This document shows, one piece after another, positions 1 through 6,893 of a stretch of DNA of 64,000 nt; within the stretch, counting starts at the first letter, position 1, and each line of letters begins with the position of its first letter. Location: assembly GCF_014647915.1 (NCBI RefSeq), contig NZ_BMQC01000005.1, positions 124,001 to 188,000 on the forward strand, read 5' to 3'. The translations under genes were made by a program, and so were the position numbers. Origin of the DNA: Pilimelia terevasa. GTDB lineage: Bacteria > Actinomycetota > Actinomycetes > Mycobacteriales > Micromonosporaceae. The notes under the pieces were generated by a model that did not search any database, was not told the origin of the DNA, and saw only the letters and a program-made list of their open reading frames with translations.

Positions 1-284
1 GCCGCACCGTGTGGACCGACCGCGTGCGCACCTCGTCGCTGCCGCGGCTGTCCATGCCGGACCGCGTGCTGTACGTGATGGAGCAGCTCGGGCCGCTGGC
101 CAACGACCTGGGGCCGTACGCGCTGGCTCCGGTCGACGCGGACACCGGCGCCGTCGGCACCCGCACGCCGGTGGGCTTCAGCCTGGTCAACCCGCTGCGG
201 CTGGGGGCGACCGTCACCCCGGACCGGGTGCTGTACCAGGGCACCGTCACCGGCGTGCTGCGGTTGGCGCCGACCGGCTGGTAG
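1..284 (+). CDS. 3' end of an unrecognised protein (truncated by the window edge)
   Basis: An open frame enters from the left edge (first full codon at base 3) and ends at TAG 282-284, giving 93 visible residues. The tail is rich in short hydrophobic and beta-type stretches (LGPYAL, GFSLVNPLRLG, VLYQGTVTGVLRLAP) and has no motif I recognise. Codon positions show the strong third-position GC of the neighbours, so it is a real gene rather than noise. It converges on the acyltransferase gene with a 9-base gap. No function is proposed; the N-terminal part lies outside the window. Confidence 0.6.
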   Translation, partial: RTVWTDRVRTSSLPRLSMPDRVLYVMEQLGPLANDLGPYALAPVDADTGAVGTRTPVGFSLVNPLRLGATVTPDRVLYQGTVTGVLRLAPTGW

Positions 285-293
285 CCGCCGGCC

Positions 294-1421
294 TCAGAAG
301 ACGGTGCGCAGGTACGGGACGCGGGCGGCGCTGAGCGAGACGGCGAAGGACGCGGCGAGGACCAGGGCGTACGCGCCGAGCATCACCGGCAGCGAGCGGC
401 CGGCGCCCGCCGCCGGCACCGCGGCCTTGACGGCCTCGTACACCAGCAGGTGGACGAGGAAGACCCCGAAGGTCGCGTCGGCGACCCGGACCAGCCGCCG
501 GCCGGCGGTCGGCCCGGGTCGCCACCGGTCGCCGAGGTTGACGCCGAGCAGGAACACGCCCAGCGCCGCCACGGCGACCGTCGGCCCGAGGTAGTTGACC
601 GGCAGGAGCACCTGCAGGGTCGGGTACGCCGGCCGCACTCCCCACTGCCAGACCAGCGCCGCCAGCAGCAGGGCGGTGCCGGCGGCGACGGCGAGCAGCG
701 CGCGGCGGCCCAGGTGCGCGCGGCGCAGCGCCCAGCCGGCGAGGAAGTAGCCGACGTACGGCCACCACATCGTCCACGCGCCGAGGTGCTGCGGGCGGGG
801 GGTGCCCAGCACCTGGTGGGCGCCGACGACGACGGTGGCGCCGAGCGTCCAGACCAGGGCGACGGCGGCGGTCCGCGCGGCGCGGCGCTGGCCGCCCTCG
901 CGCAGGAAGGCGGCGAGGACCGGGGCGACCAGGTACAGCCCGGCGATCAGCCAGAGGAAGTACAGGGCGGTGAACACCTTGGCGTCGAGCACCAGTCGCA
1001 CGATCCGGTCGAGGTCTAGCCGCTCGCCGCGCCACAGCATCCGCACGCCGACCAGGTACACCGCGTGCCACACCACGAGGGCGGGCAGGATGCGCAGGAA
1101 CCGGCGGCGGTAGAAGCGGGCCGGCCCGCCGGCGTGGCCGCGCGGGTCCAGCAGCAGGGCGCCGCTGATCATCACGAAGACCGGGACGGCCCAGACGAAG
1201 CCGATGTCGACGGCCGCCGCCGCCCACCAGGTGGCCGTCCCCCGCAGGTCGTCCTCGTTGAGGATCATCCCGACCACGTGGATCGCCACGACGCCGCAGA
1301 TCGCCACGACCCGCAGCAGGTCCAGGCCGTACCGGCGCGGCGGCGGGGCGGGCCGCGCGCCCGCGGGGTGGGGGATGCGGACGGCGGTGTCGCCGCTGCG
1401 CGACTCCACAGATACGGACAT
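294..1421 (-). CDS. Acyltransferase family 3 membrane protein
   Basis: A 375-residue polytopic membrane protein. Residues from about 30 read YGLDLLRVVAICGVVAIHV, the typical first helix of the acyltransferase-3 (OafA/WecH/NodX) family with the conserved R-x10-H pattern. About ten hydrophobic helices follow, with a RFYRRRFLRILP basic loop also typical of the family. These enzymes transfer acetyl or other short acyl groups to sugars of cell-surface polysaccharides or antibiotics at the membrane. The substrate cannot be read from sequence; the GT4 genes a few kb away make a surface glycan plausible. The ATG has no clear Shine-Dalgarno sequence, and the upstream region is the most AT-rich patch in this part of the window. 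Confidence 0.85.
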   Translation of the reverse strand: MSVSVESRSGDTAVRIPHPAGARPAPPPRRYGLDLLRVVAICGVVAIHVVGMILNEDDLRGTATWWAAAAVDIGFVWAVPVFVMISGALLLDPRGHAGGPARFYRRRFLRILPALVVWHAVYLVGVRMLWRGERLDLDRIVRLVLDAKVFTALYFLWLIAGLYLVAPVLAAFLREGGQRRAARTAAVALVWTLGATVVVGAHQVLGTPRPQHLGAWTMWWPYVGYFLAGWALRRAHLGRRALLAVAAGTALLLAALVWQWGVRPAYPTLQVLLPVNYLGPTVAVAALGVFLLGVNLGDRWRPGPTAGRRLVRVADATFGVFLVHLLVYEAVKAAVPAAGAGRSLPVMLGAYALVLAASFAVSLSAARVPYLRTVF

Positions 1422-1455
1422 AACGTCTATAACGCCCTATTTACACTATTAGTCG
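1422..1455. promoter_or_regulatory. AT-rich promoter island upstream of the acyltransferase gene
   Basis: The short spacer between the divergent acyltransferase and trmB genes has an AT-rich patch, unusual in this roughly 74% GC context, with two close ATAACG copies 8 bases apart. It probably holds the minus-strand promoter for the acyltransferase gene. No canonical -35/-10 pair stands out. Confidence 0.35.
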
Positions 1456-1517
1456 CGGTGCGTCCATCCGTCGGACCGGTACCCGGCTCGCCCGCGGGGA
1501 CGCGCCGGGCACCTCGC

Positions 1518-1523
1518 TAGAGT
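1518..1523 (+). promoter_or_regulatory. -10 box (TAGAGT) for a leaderless trmB mRNA
   Basis: TAGAGT fits the actinobacterial -10 pattern TANNNT and is followed after exactly 7 bases by GTG at 1531. Transcription would then begin at or next to the start codon. No good -35 is visible, which is common for this promoter class. Confidence 0.45.
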
Positions 1524-1530
1524 GCACGCG

Positions 1531-2319
1531 GTGCGGCGAGAGGTGGCGAGGGTGCGGGAGCAGGTCGGGGCGCGGGCGGTCGGCGGGGCGGTCCCGGGGC
1601 AGGTGGCGCGGCCCGCCCGGGTGCGGACGTTCACCATGCGCGGGCGACTCAGCGGCACCAACGCCGCCGCGGTCGTCGACCACTGGGCCGCCTACGGCGT
1701 CGACGTCGCCGACCGGCCGGCCGCGCCGCTGGACTTCGCCGCGCTGTTCGGGCGCACCGCGCCGGTCGTCCTGGAGATCGGCTTCGGCATGGGCACCGCC
1801 ACCGCCGCGATGGCCGCCGCGGACCCCGGCCGCGACTACCTGGCCACCGAGGTGCACGTCCCGGGCCTGGGCAACCTGCTGCGGCTGGCCGTCGACGCCC
1901 GCCTGAGCAACCTGCGCGTCGCCCGCGGCGACGCCCTGGACCTGCTGCGGCACCAGATCCCGCCGGGCTCCCTCGACGCCGTGCACCTGTTCTTCCCCGA
2001 CCCGTGGCCGAAGGTCCGGCACCACAAGCGGCGGCTGGTGCAGCCCGCGCACGTCGCGCTCCTGCGCTCGCGGCTGCGCCCCGGCGGCACGCTGTGGATG
2101 GCCACCGACTGGGCCGAGTACGCCGCGTCGGCCCTGGCGGCCCTGCGCGCCGACCCGGAACTGGTCAACCTGCACGCCGACTACGCCCCCCGGCCGCCGC
2201 AGCGGCCGGTGACCAAGTTCGAGCGGCGGGGCCTGCGCGCCGGACGGGCCGTGCGGGACCTGGCCTTCCGGCGGGCTGCCGAGGCGGTCGCGGCGCGCGG
2301 GGGCGACCAGGCAGGATAG
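1531..2319 (+). CDS. trmB: tRNA (guanine-N7-)-methyltransferase TrmB
   Basis: Makes 7-methylguanosine at position 46 in the tRNA variable loop with S-adenosylmethionine. The protein (262 residues from GTG 1531) has the family's RTFxxRGRLS segment near the N-terminus, the SAM-binding LEIGFGMG motif, the TEVH acidic end of strand 2 and the diagnostic LFFPDPWPKxRHHKRRLVQ motif followed by KFERRG near the C-terminus. An in-frame GTG at 1522 overlaps the -10 box TAGAGT, so I prefer GTG 1531, which gives a leaderless start. The helicase gene begins 8 bases after the stop, so the two may be co-transcribed. Confidence 0.93.
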   Translation: MRREVARVREQVGARAVGGAVPGQVARPARVRTFTMRGRLSGTNAAAVVDHWAAYGVDVADRPAAPLDFAALFGRTAPVVLEIGFGMGTATAAMAAADPGRDYLATEVHVPGLGNLLRLAVDARLSNLRVARGDALDLLRHQIPPGSLDAVHLFFPDPWPKVRHHKRRLVQPAHVALLRSRLRPGGTLWMATDWAEYAASALAALRADPELVNLHADYAPRPPQRPVTKFERRGLRAGRAVRDLAFRRAAEAVAARGGDQAG

Positions 2320-2327
2320 GGGCCATC

Positions 2328-4847
2328 ATGACGCTCTTCGACCTCCTGCCCCCGGACGGACCGGACGGCTCGCCGCCGGACGCCGACGCCGTGTACGACG
2401 CCTTCGCCACCTGGGCCGCGGGGCGGGACCTGACCCTGTACCCGCACCAGGACGAGGCCCTGATGGAGGTCGTCTCCGGGTCGCACGTGATCCTGTCGAC
2501 GCCCACCGGCTCGGGCAAGAGCCTGGTGGCCACCGGCGCCCACTTCCACGCGCTGGCGCGGCGGGTCCGCACCTTCTACACCGCACCGATCAAGGCGCTG
2601 GTCAGCGAGAAGTTCTTCGCCCTGTGCGACGTCTTCGGCGCCGCGCACGTCGGGATGCTCACCGGCGACGCGAGCGTCAACCCCGACGCCGACATCATCT
2701 GCTGCACCGCCGAGATCCTGGCCAACATCGCCCTGCGCGACGGCGACCGGGCCGACTGCGGGCAGGTGGTGATGGACGAGTTCCACTTCTACGCCGAGCC
2801 CGACCGCGGCTGGGCCTGGCAGGTGCCACTGCTGGAGCTGACGCGGGCGCAGTTCGTCCTCATGTCGGCGACCCTCGGCGACGTGACCCGGTTCGAGAAG
2901 GACCTGACCCGGCGCACCGGCCGGGCCACCGCCGTCGTCCGCTCCGTCCAGCGCCCGGTGCCGCTGATCTTCTCGTACGCCACCACCGCGCTGCACGAGA
3001 CGCTGGAGGAGCTGCTGCGCACGAAGCAGTCGCCGGTGTACGTCGTGCACTTCACCCAGGTGGCCGCGCTGGAGCGGGCCCAGGCCCTGCTGTCGGCGAA
3101 CGTGAGCACCCGGGCGGAGAAGGACCTCATCGCCGAGGCGATCGGCAACTTCCGGTTCTCCTCCGGCTTCGGCAAGACGCTGTCCAAGCTGGTCCGCAGC
3201 GGCATCGGGGTGCACCACGCCGGGATGCTGCCCAAGTACCGCCGGCTCGTGGAGACCCTCGCCCAGGCCGGCCTACTCAAGGTCATCTGCGGTACCGACA
3301 CCCTCGGCGTCGGCATCAACATCCCGATCCGCACGGTGCTGTTCACCGGGCTGTCCAAGTACGACGGCGTGCGGACCCGGCTGCTGTACGCCCGCGAGTT
3401 CCACCAGATCGCCGGCCGGGCCGGGCGGGCCGGCTTCGACACCATCGGCACCGTCGTCGTGCAGGCGCCCGAGCACGTCATCGACAACGAGCGCGCCCTG
3501 GCCAAGGCCGGCGACGACCCGAAGAAGCGGCGCAAGGTGGTCAAGAAGAAGCCGCCCGAGGGCAGCGTCGGCTGGGGCCAGCCCACCTACGACCGGCTCG
3601 TCGCCGCCGACCCGGAGCCGCTGACGTCCCGCTTCCGGGTCTCCCACGCGATGCTGCTCAACGTCATCGGCCGCCCGGGCGACCCGTTCGCCGCGATGCG
3701 CAGGCTGCTCACCGACAACCACGAGGAGCCGGCGGCGCAGCGGCGGCACATCCGCCGGGCGGTCGAGGCGTACCGGGCGCTGCTGGCCGGCGGCGTGGTC
3801 GAGCAGCTCGCCGTGCCCGAGCCGGACGGGCGGCGGGTGCGGCTGACGGCCGACCTGCCGTACGACTTCGCGCTCAACCAGCCGCTGGCGCCGCTGGCGC
3901 TGGCCGCCCTGGAGCTGCTGGACCGCGAGTCCCCCACGTACGCCCTCGACGTGGTCTCGGTGGTCGAGTCCATCCTGGACAACCCGCGGCAGGTCCTGTC
4001 GGCGCAGCAGCACAAGGCCCGCAGCGAGGCGATCGGCGCGATGAAGGCCGAGGGGATCGAGTACGACCAGCGCATGGAGCTGCTGGAGGAGGTCACCCAC
4101 CCGCGGCCGCTGGCCGAGCTGCTGGAGGCCGCCTACGAGATGTACCGCCGCGGCCACCCCTGGGTCGCCGACCACGAACTGGCGCCCAAGTCGGTCGTCC
4201 GGGACCTGTACGAGCGGGCGATGACCTTCACCGAGTACGTCAGCCTGTACGGGCTGGCGCGCTCGGAGGGGCTGGTGCTGCGGTACCTGGCCGACGCGTA
4301 CCGCACCCTGCGCCAGACGGTCCCGGAGGAGGCCCGGACCGAGGAGCTGACCGACCTCGTGGAGTGGCTCGGCGAGCTGGTCCGCCAGGTGGACTCCAGC
4401 CTGATCGACGAGTGGGAGCGGCTGCGCTCGCCGTCCGACGACCCGGCCGCGCCGGTCGCGCCGCCGGAGCCGGCGGGGGTCACCCGCAACGGGCGGGCGT
4501 TCACGGTGCTGGTGCGCAACGCCCTGTTCCGCCGGGTGGAGCTGGCCGCCCGCCGGCGCTGGGACGCCCTGGGCGAGCTGGACGGCGAGGCGGGCTGGGA
4601 CGCCGCCGCCTGGTCGGCGGCGATGGCGCCGTACTTCGCCGAGTACGCCGACCTCGGCACCGGGCCGGCGGCGCGCGGCCCCGCGTACCTGCTGCTGGAC
4701 AGGGGCGCGCGGGTGTGGACCGCCCGGCAGGTCTTCGACGACCCCGCGGGCGACCACGACTGGGGCTTCACCGCCGAGGTGGACCTGGCCGCCTCCGACG
4801 AGGCCGGCACGGCCGTGCTGCGGATCACCGGGGTAGGACCCCGCTGA
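2328..4847 (+). CDS. DEAD/DEAH-box superfamily 2 helicase, DUF3516 (Ski2-like) type
   Basis: An 839-residue superfamily 2 helicase of the actinobacterial type with a C-terminal DUF3516 region. Visible motifs in order: motif I TPTGSGKS at 58-65, TAPIKAL (Ia), TGD, motif II DEFH at 149-152, motif III SAT, the GVHHAGMLPKYRR segment, GTDTLGVGIN and motif VI QIAGRAGRAG. The order resembles Ski2/Mtr4-like RNA helicases. A lysine-rich insertion (KKRRKVVKKK) follows motif VI and may bind nucleic acid. The ATG at 2328 is chosen because it is preceded by AGGGG and lies just after the trmB stop; the frame upstream is antisense-like. Likely an RNA processing or ribonucleoprotein remodelling ATPase; the exact substrate is unknown. 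Confidence 0.88.
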   Translation: MTLFDLLPPDGPDGSPPDADAVYDAFATWAAGRDLTLYPHQDEALMEVVSGSHVILSTPTGSGKSLVATGAHFHALARRVRTFYTAPIKALVSEKFFALCDVFGAAHVGMLTGDASVNPDADIICCTAEILANIALRDGDRADCGQVVMDEFHFYAEPDRGWAWQVPLLELTRAQFVLMSATLGDVTRFEKDLTRRTGRATAVVRSVQRPVPLIFSYATTALHETLEELLRTKQSPVYVVHFTQVAALERAQALLSANVSTRAEKDLIAEAIGNFRFSSGFGKTLSKLVRSGIGVHHAGMLPKYRRLVETLAQAGLLKVICGTDTLGVGINIPIRTVLFTGLSKYDGVRTRLLYAREFHQIAGRAGRAGFDTIGTVVVQAPEHVIDNERALAKAGDDPKKRRKVVKKKPPEGSVGWGQPTYDRLVAADPEPLTSRFRVSHAMLLNVIGRPGDPFAAMRRLLTDNHEEPAAQRRHIRRAVEAYRALLAGGVVEQLAVPEPDGRRVRLTADLPYDFALNQPLAPLALAALELLDRESPTYALDVVSVVESILDNPRQVLSAQQHKARSEAIGAMKAEGIEYDQRMELLEEVTHPRPLAELLEAAYEMYRRGHPWVADHELAPKSVVRDLYERAMTFTEYVSLYGLARSEGLVLRYLADAYRTLRQTVPEEARTEELTDLVEWLGELVRQVDSSLIDEWERLRSPSDDPAAPVAPPEPAGVTRNGRAFTVLVRNALFRRVELAARRRWDALGELDGEAGWDAAAWSAAMAPYFAEYADLGTGPAARGPAYLLLDRGARVWTARQVFDDPAGDHDWGFTAEVDLAASDEAGTAVLRITGVGPR

Positions 4848-4868
4848 GGGGAGCCGCCGCGCGGCTAT

Positions 4869-4894
4869 CGAAACACATCACCGTTTCGTACAGT
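4869..4894 (+). promoter_or_regulatory. Palindromic operator plus -10 box before the subtilase gene
   Basis: CGAAAC (4869-4874) and GTTTCG (4883-4888) form an inverted repeat with an 8-base spacer, immediately followed by TACAGT (4889-4894), a good TANNNT -10. An operator between the -35 and -10 positions is a typical repressor arrangement, for example of TetR-type regulators. No regulator gene lies next to it, so the factor is unknown. Confidence 0.45.
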
Positions 4895-4929
4895 GTGGAG
4901 GCGCCTTCCCCACTCACCCGGAGGCCCCT

Positions 4930-6093
4930 GTGCACGTTTTCCGCATCCTCGCCGCCGCCCTCCTGCCCGCCGTCGCCGCCGGCACCCCCGCCGCGGCCGC
5001 CCCGCCCACCGCCGGGCGCGCCGCCGCCTCCGCCGCGGTCGCCGACAGCTACCTGGTCGCCCTGCGGCCCGCCCGGTCGTCCGTGCAGAGCCGGGCCGCG
5101 GGGCTGACCGCCCGGCACGGCGGCCGGGTCGACCGGCTGTACCGGCACGTCCTCGACGGCTACGCCCTGACCGCGAGCGCCGCCCAGGCCCGCCGCCTGG
5201 CCGCCGACCCGGCGGTCGCCTCGGTCGAGCAGGACCGGTGGTACCGCGCCAGCGCCGTCGCCTCGTGGGGGCTGGACCGCCTCGACCAGCGCAGGCTCCC
5301 CCTGGACGACACCTACCGGGTGCCCGACGGCGGCGGCGCGGGGGTGCACGCGTACGTGATCGACACCGGCGTGCGGACCACCCACGGCGACTTCGGCGGG
5401 CGGGCGGTCAGCGGCACCGACACCTACGACAACGACGACGACGCCACCGACTGCAACGGCCACGGCACCCACGTGGCGGGGACGCTCGGCGGCACCGCCC
5501 ACGGCGTGGCGCCGCAGGTGCGGGTGGTCGCCGTCCGCGCCCTGGGCTGCGAGGGCTCCGGCAAGACCTCGCAGGTGGTGGCCGCGCTCGACTGGGTGGC
5601 GGCGCACGCGCAGAAGCCGGCGGTCGCGAACATGAGCCTCGGCGGCCCGGCCTCCGCGACCCTCGACGACGCCGTGCGCCGGCTGGTCGCCGCGGGCGTG
5701 CCGACGGCCGTGGCGGCGGGCAGCGACGGCAACGGCGGCATGGACGTCGACTGCCGGTCCTCGCCCGCCCGCGTCGCCGAGGCGGTCACCGTCGGGGCCA
5801 CCGACCGCCAGGACCGGCTGGCCGGCTTCTCCAACTTCGGCAGGTGCGTGGACATCCTGGCGCCGGGCGTCGACATCGTGTCGACGACGATCGCCGACGA
5901 CGCCGCCACCACGAAGCTGACCGGCACGTCGATGGCGGCCCCGCACGCGGCCGGCGCGGTGGCCCTCCTGCTGTCGCGACAGCCGGCGGCCACGCCCGCG
6001 CAGGTCGAGTCGGCGCTGGTCGCCGCCGGGACGCCGGGGATCATCACCAACGCCGCCGGGCCGGTGCCCCACCGCCTGCTCCATGTCCAGTAG
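4930..6093 (+). CDS. Secreted S8 (subtilisin/proteinase K-like) serine protease
   Basis: A 387-residue pre-pro-protease. Residues 1-24 form a signal peptide (hydrophobic run ending in AAAA), about 38-105 resemble the inhibitor I9 propeptide (SYLVALRP, ending ASVEQD), and the catalytic domain follows. The triad is visible: Asp145 in VIDTG, His178 in NGHGTH and Ser334 in GTSMAAPH. The position that supplies the oxyanion-hole Asn in proteinase K (AAGN) reads AAGS here (Ser265), so activity may be altered. There is no C-terminal sorting or carbohydrate-binding domain. The start is GTG 4930 after CCCGGAGG. Its promoter carries a palindrome that suggests regulated expression. A second secreted protease gene follows. 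Confidence 0.92.
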   Translation: MHVFRILAAALLPAVAAGTPAAAAPPTAGRAAASAAVADSYLVALRPARSSVQSRAAGLTARHGGRVDRLYRHVLDGYALTASAAQARRLAADPAVASVEQDRWYRASAVASWGLDRLDQRRLPLDDTYRVPDGGGAGVHAYVIDTGVRTTHGDFGGRAVSGTDTYDNDDDATDCNGHGTHVAGTLGGTAHGVAPQVRVVAVRALGCEGSGKTSQVVAALDWVAAHAQKPAVANMSLGGPASATLDDAVRRLVAAGVPTAVAAGSDGNGGMDVDCRSSPARVAEAVTVGATDRQDRLAGFSNFGRCVDILAPGVDIVSTTIADDAATTKLTGTSMAAPHAAGAVALLLSRQPAATPAQVESALVAAGTPGIITNAAGPVPHRLLHVQ

Positions 6094-6121
6094 CTAGCCG
6101 CGGGCGCGGCGCGGCCGGCCC

Positions 6122-6249
6122 CGGCGGCTCACCCGCGGATTTCGGCCGGTGGTCCCCGGCCGCGGCGCCGAACGGCCGGTGCCCGTGCCGACCGGCGCCG
6201 GGCCCCGCGCGACCGCGCGCCCGGATCCGTCCCGGCGGGTGAGCCGCCG
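6122..6249. repeat. Perfect 15-bp inverted repeat between the two protease genes
   Basis: CGGCGGCTCACCCGC at 6122-6136 recurs as its exact reverse complement at 6235-6249, with about 98 bases between. It sits in the 253-base gap after the subtilase stop. It could form a large hairpin in the transcript or be a binding-site pair; no poly-T follows it. Nothing else was recognised in the gap. Confidence 0.5.
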
Positions 6250-6346
6250 ACCGCCGCCACCGGCGCAGAATCAGCGGCTCCGGCGGCGCCCGGCCCGCGT
6301 CGCGGGGCGGCGCCCGCGACGCTTCCGGGTCTGGGCTGGTGGAGAT

Positions 6347-6877
6347 TTGCGGTTCGGCGTACGGAGAATCCTGGCCGCGGCCGTCGTCGGCGCCCTCGGT
6401 GCCGGCACGATGGCGGCGCCGGCCGCCGCGGCGACGCGGGTGACGTACGTCAACGTGTCCGCGGGCGTGAAGGCCCGGTGGGGAGTCGGCGCCGCGGTGC
6501 GCGCGCTGGACCGGTACGCCGGGAGCACGGCGCGGTTCGGCCCGTGCCGCAGCGGCGCCAAGTGCATCGTGATCCGCGAGGCCCGCCGCACGCCCTGCGA
6601 CCGATACACCCGGGCCGGCTGGGCGGCCGGCTGCGCCGACCTGGCGCACCGCACGTGGCTGGCCCGGCGGTACACGATCACCCTGAACCCGCGGCTGCGC
6701 GACCCGGGCGACCGGTCCCGGGCCGCCCGGCACGAGCTGGGCCACGTCTACGGCCTGGCGTGGCACCACGCCGGCGACTGCCGGCTGATGATGTACCCGA
6801 CCACCCGCTGCCCCGACGGCCGCCCGACCCTGGGCCGGCTGACGAGCGCCGACCTGCGCCGGGTCCGGGCCAACTGA
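6347..6877 (+). CDS. Secreted snapalysin/matrixin-like zinc metalloprotease with atypical third ligand
   Basis: A small protein (176 residues from TTG 6347) with a signal peptide (RRILAAAVVGALGAG..AAAA, residues 6-29). Its zinc motif HELGHVYGL has His129, Glu130 and His133, followed by AWHH and a downstream MMY resembling a Met-turn. The layout GLxxHxxGxCxxLM resembles the small neutral protease snapalysin (M7) of Streptomyces and bacterial matrixins. At the usual third-ligand position (Asp in snapalysin, His in metzincins) there is Trp139, with His at 140 and 141. TTG 6347 is the only start that keeps the signal peptide; GGTGGAG precedes it closely. Six cysteines suggest disulfides. Codon use matches the neighbours. 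Confidence 0.72.
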   Translation: MRFGVRRILAAAVVGALGAGTMAAPAAAATRVTYVNVSAGVKARWGVGAAVRALDRYAGSTARFGPCRSGAKCIVIREARRTPCDRYTRAGWAAGCADLAHRTWLARRYTITLNPRLRDPGDRSRAARHELGHVYGLAWHHAGDCRLMMYPTTRCPDGRPTLGRLTSADLRRVRAN

Positions 6878-6893
6878 CGCGGGCCGGCCCGGC

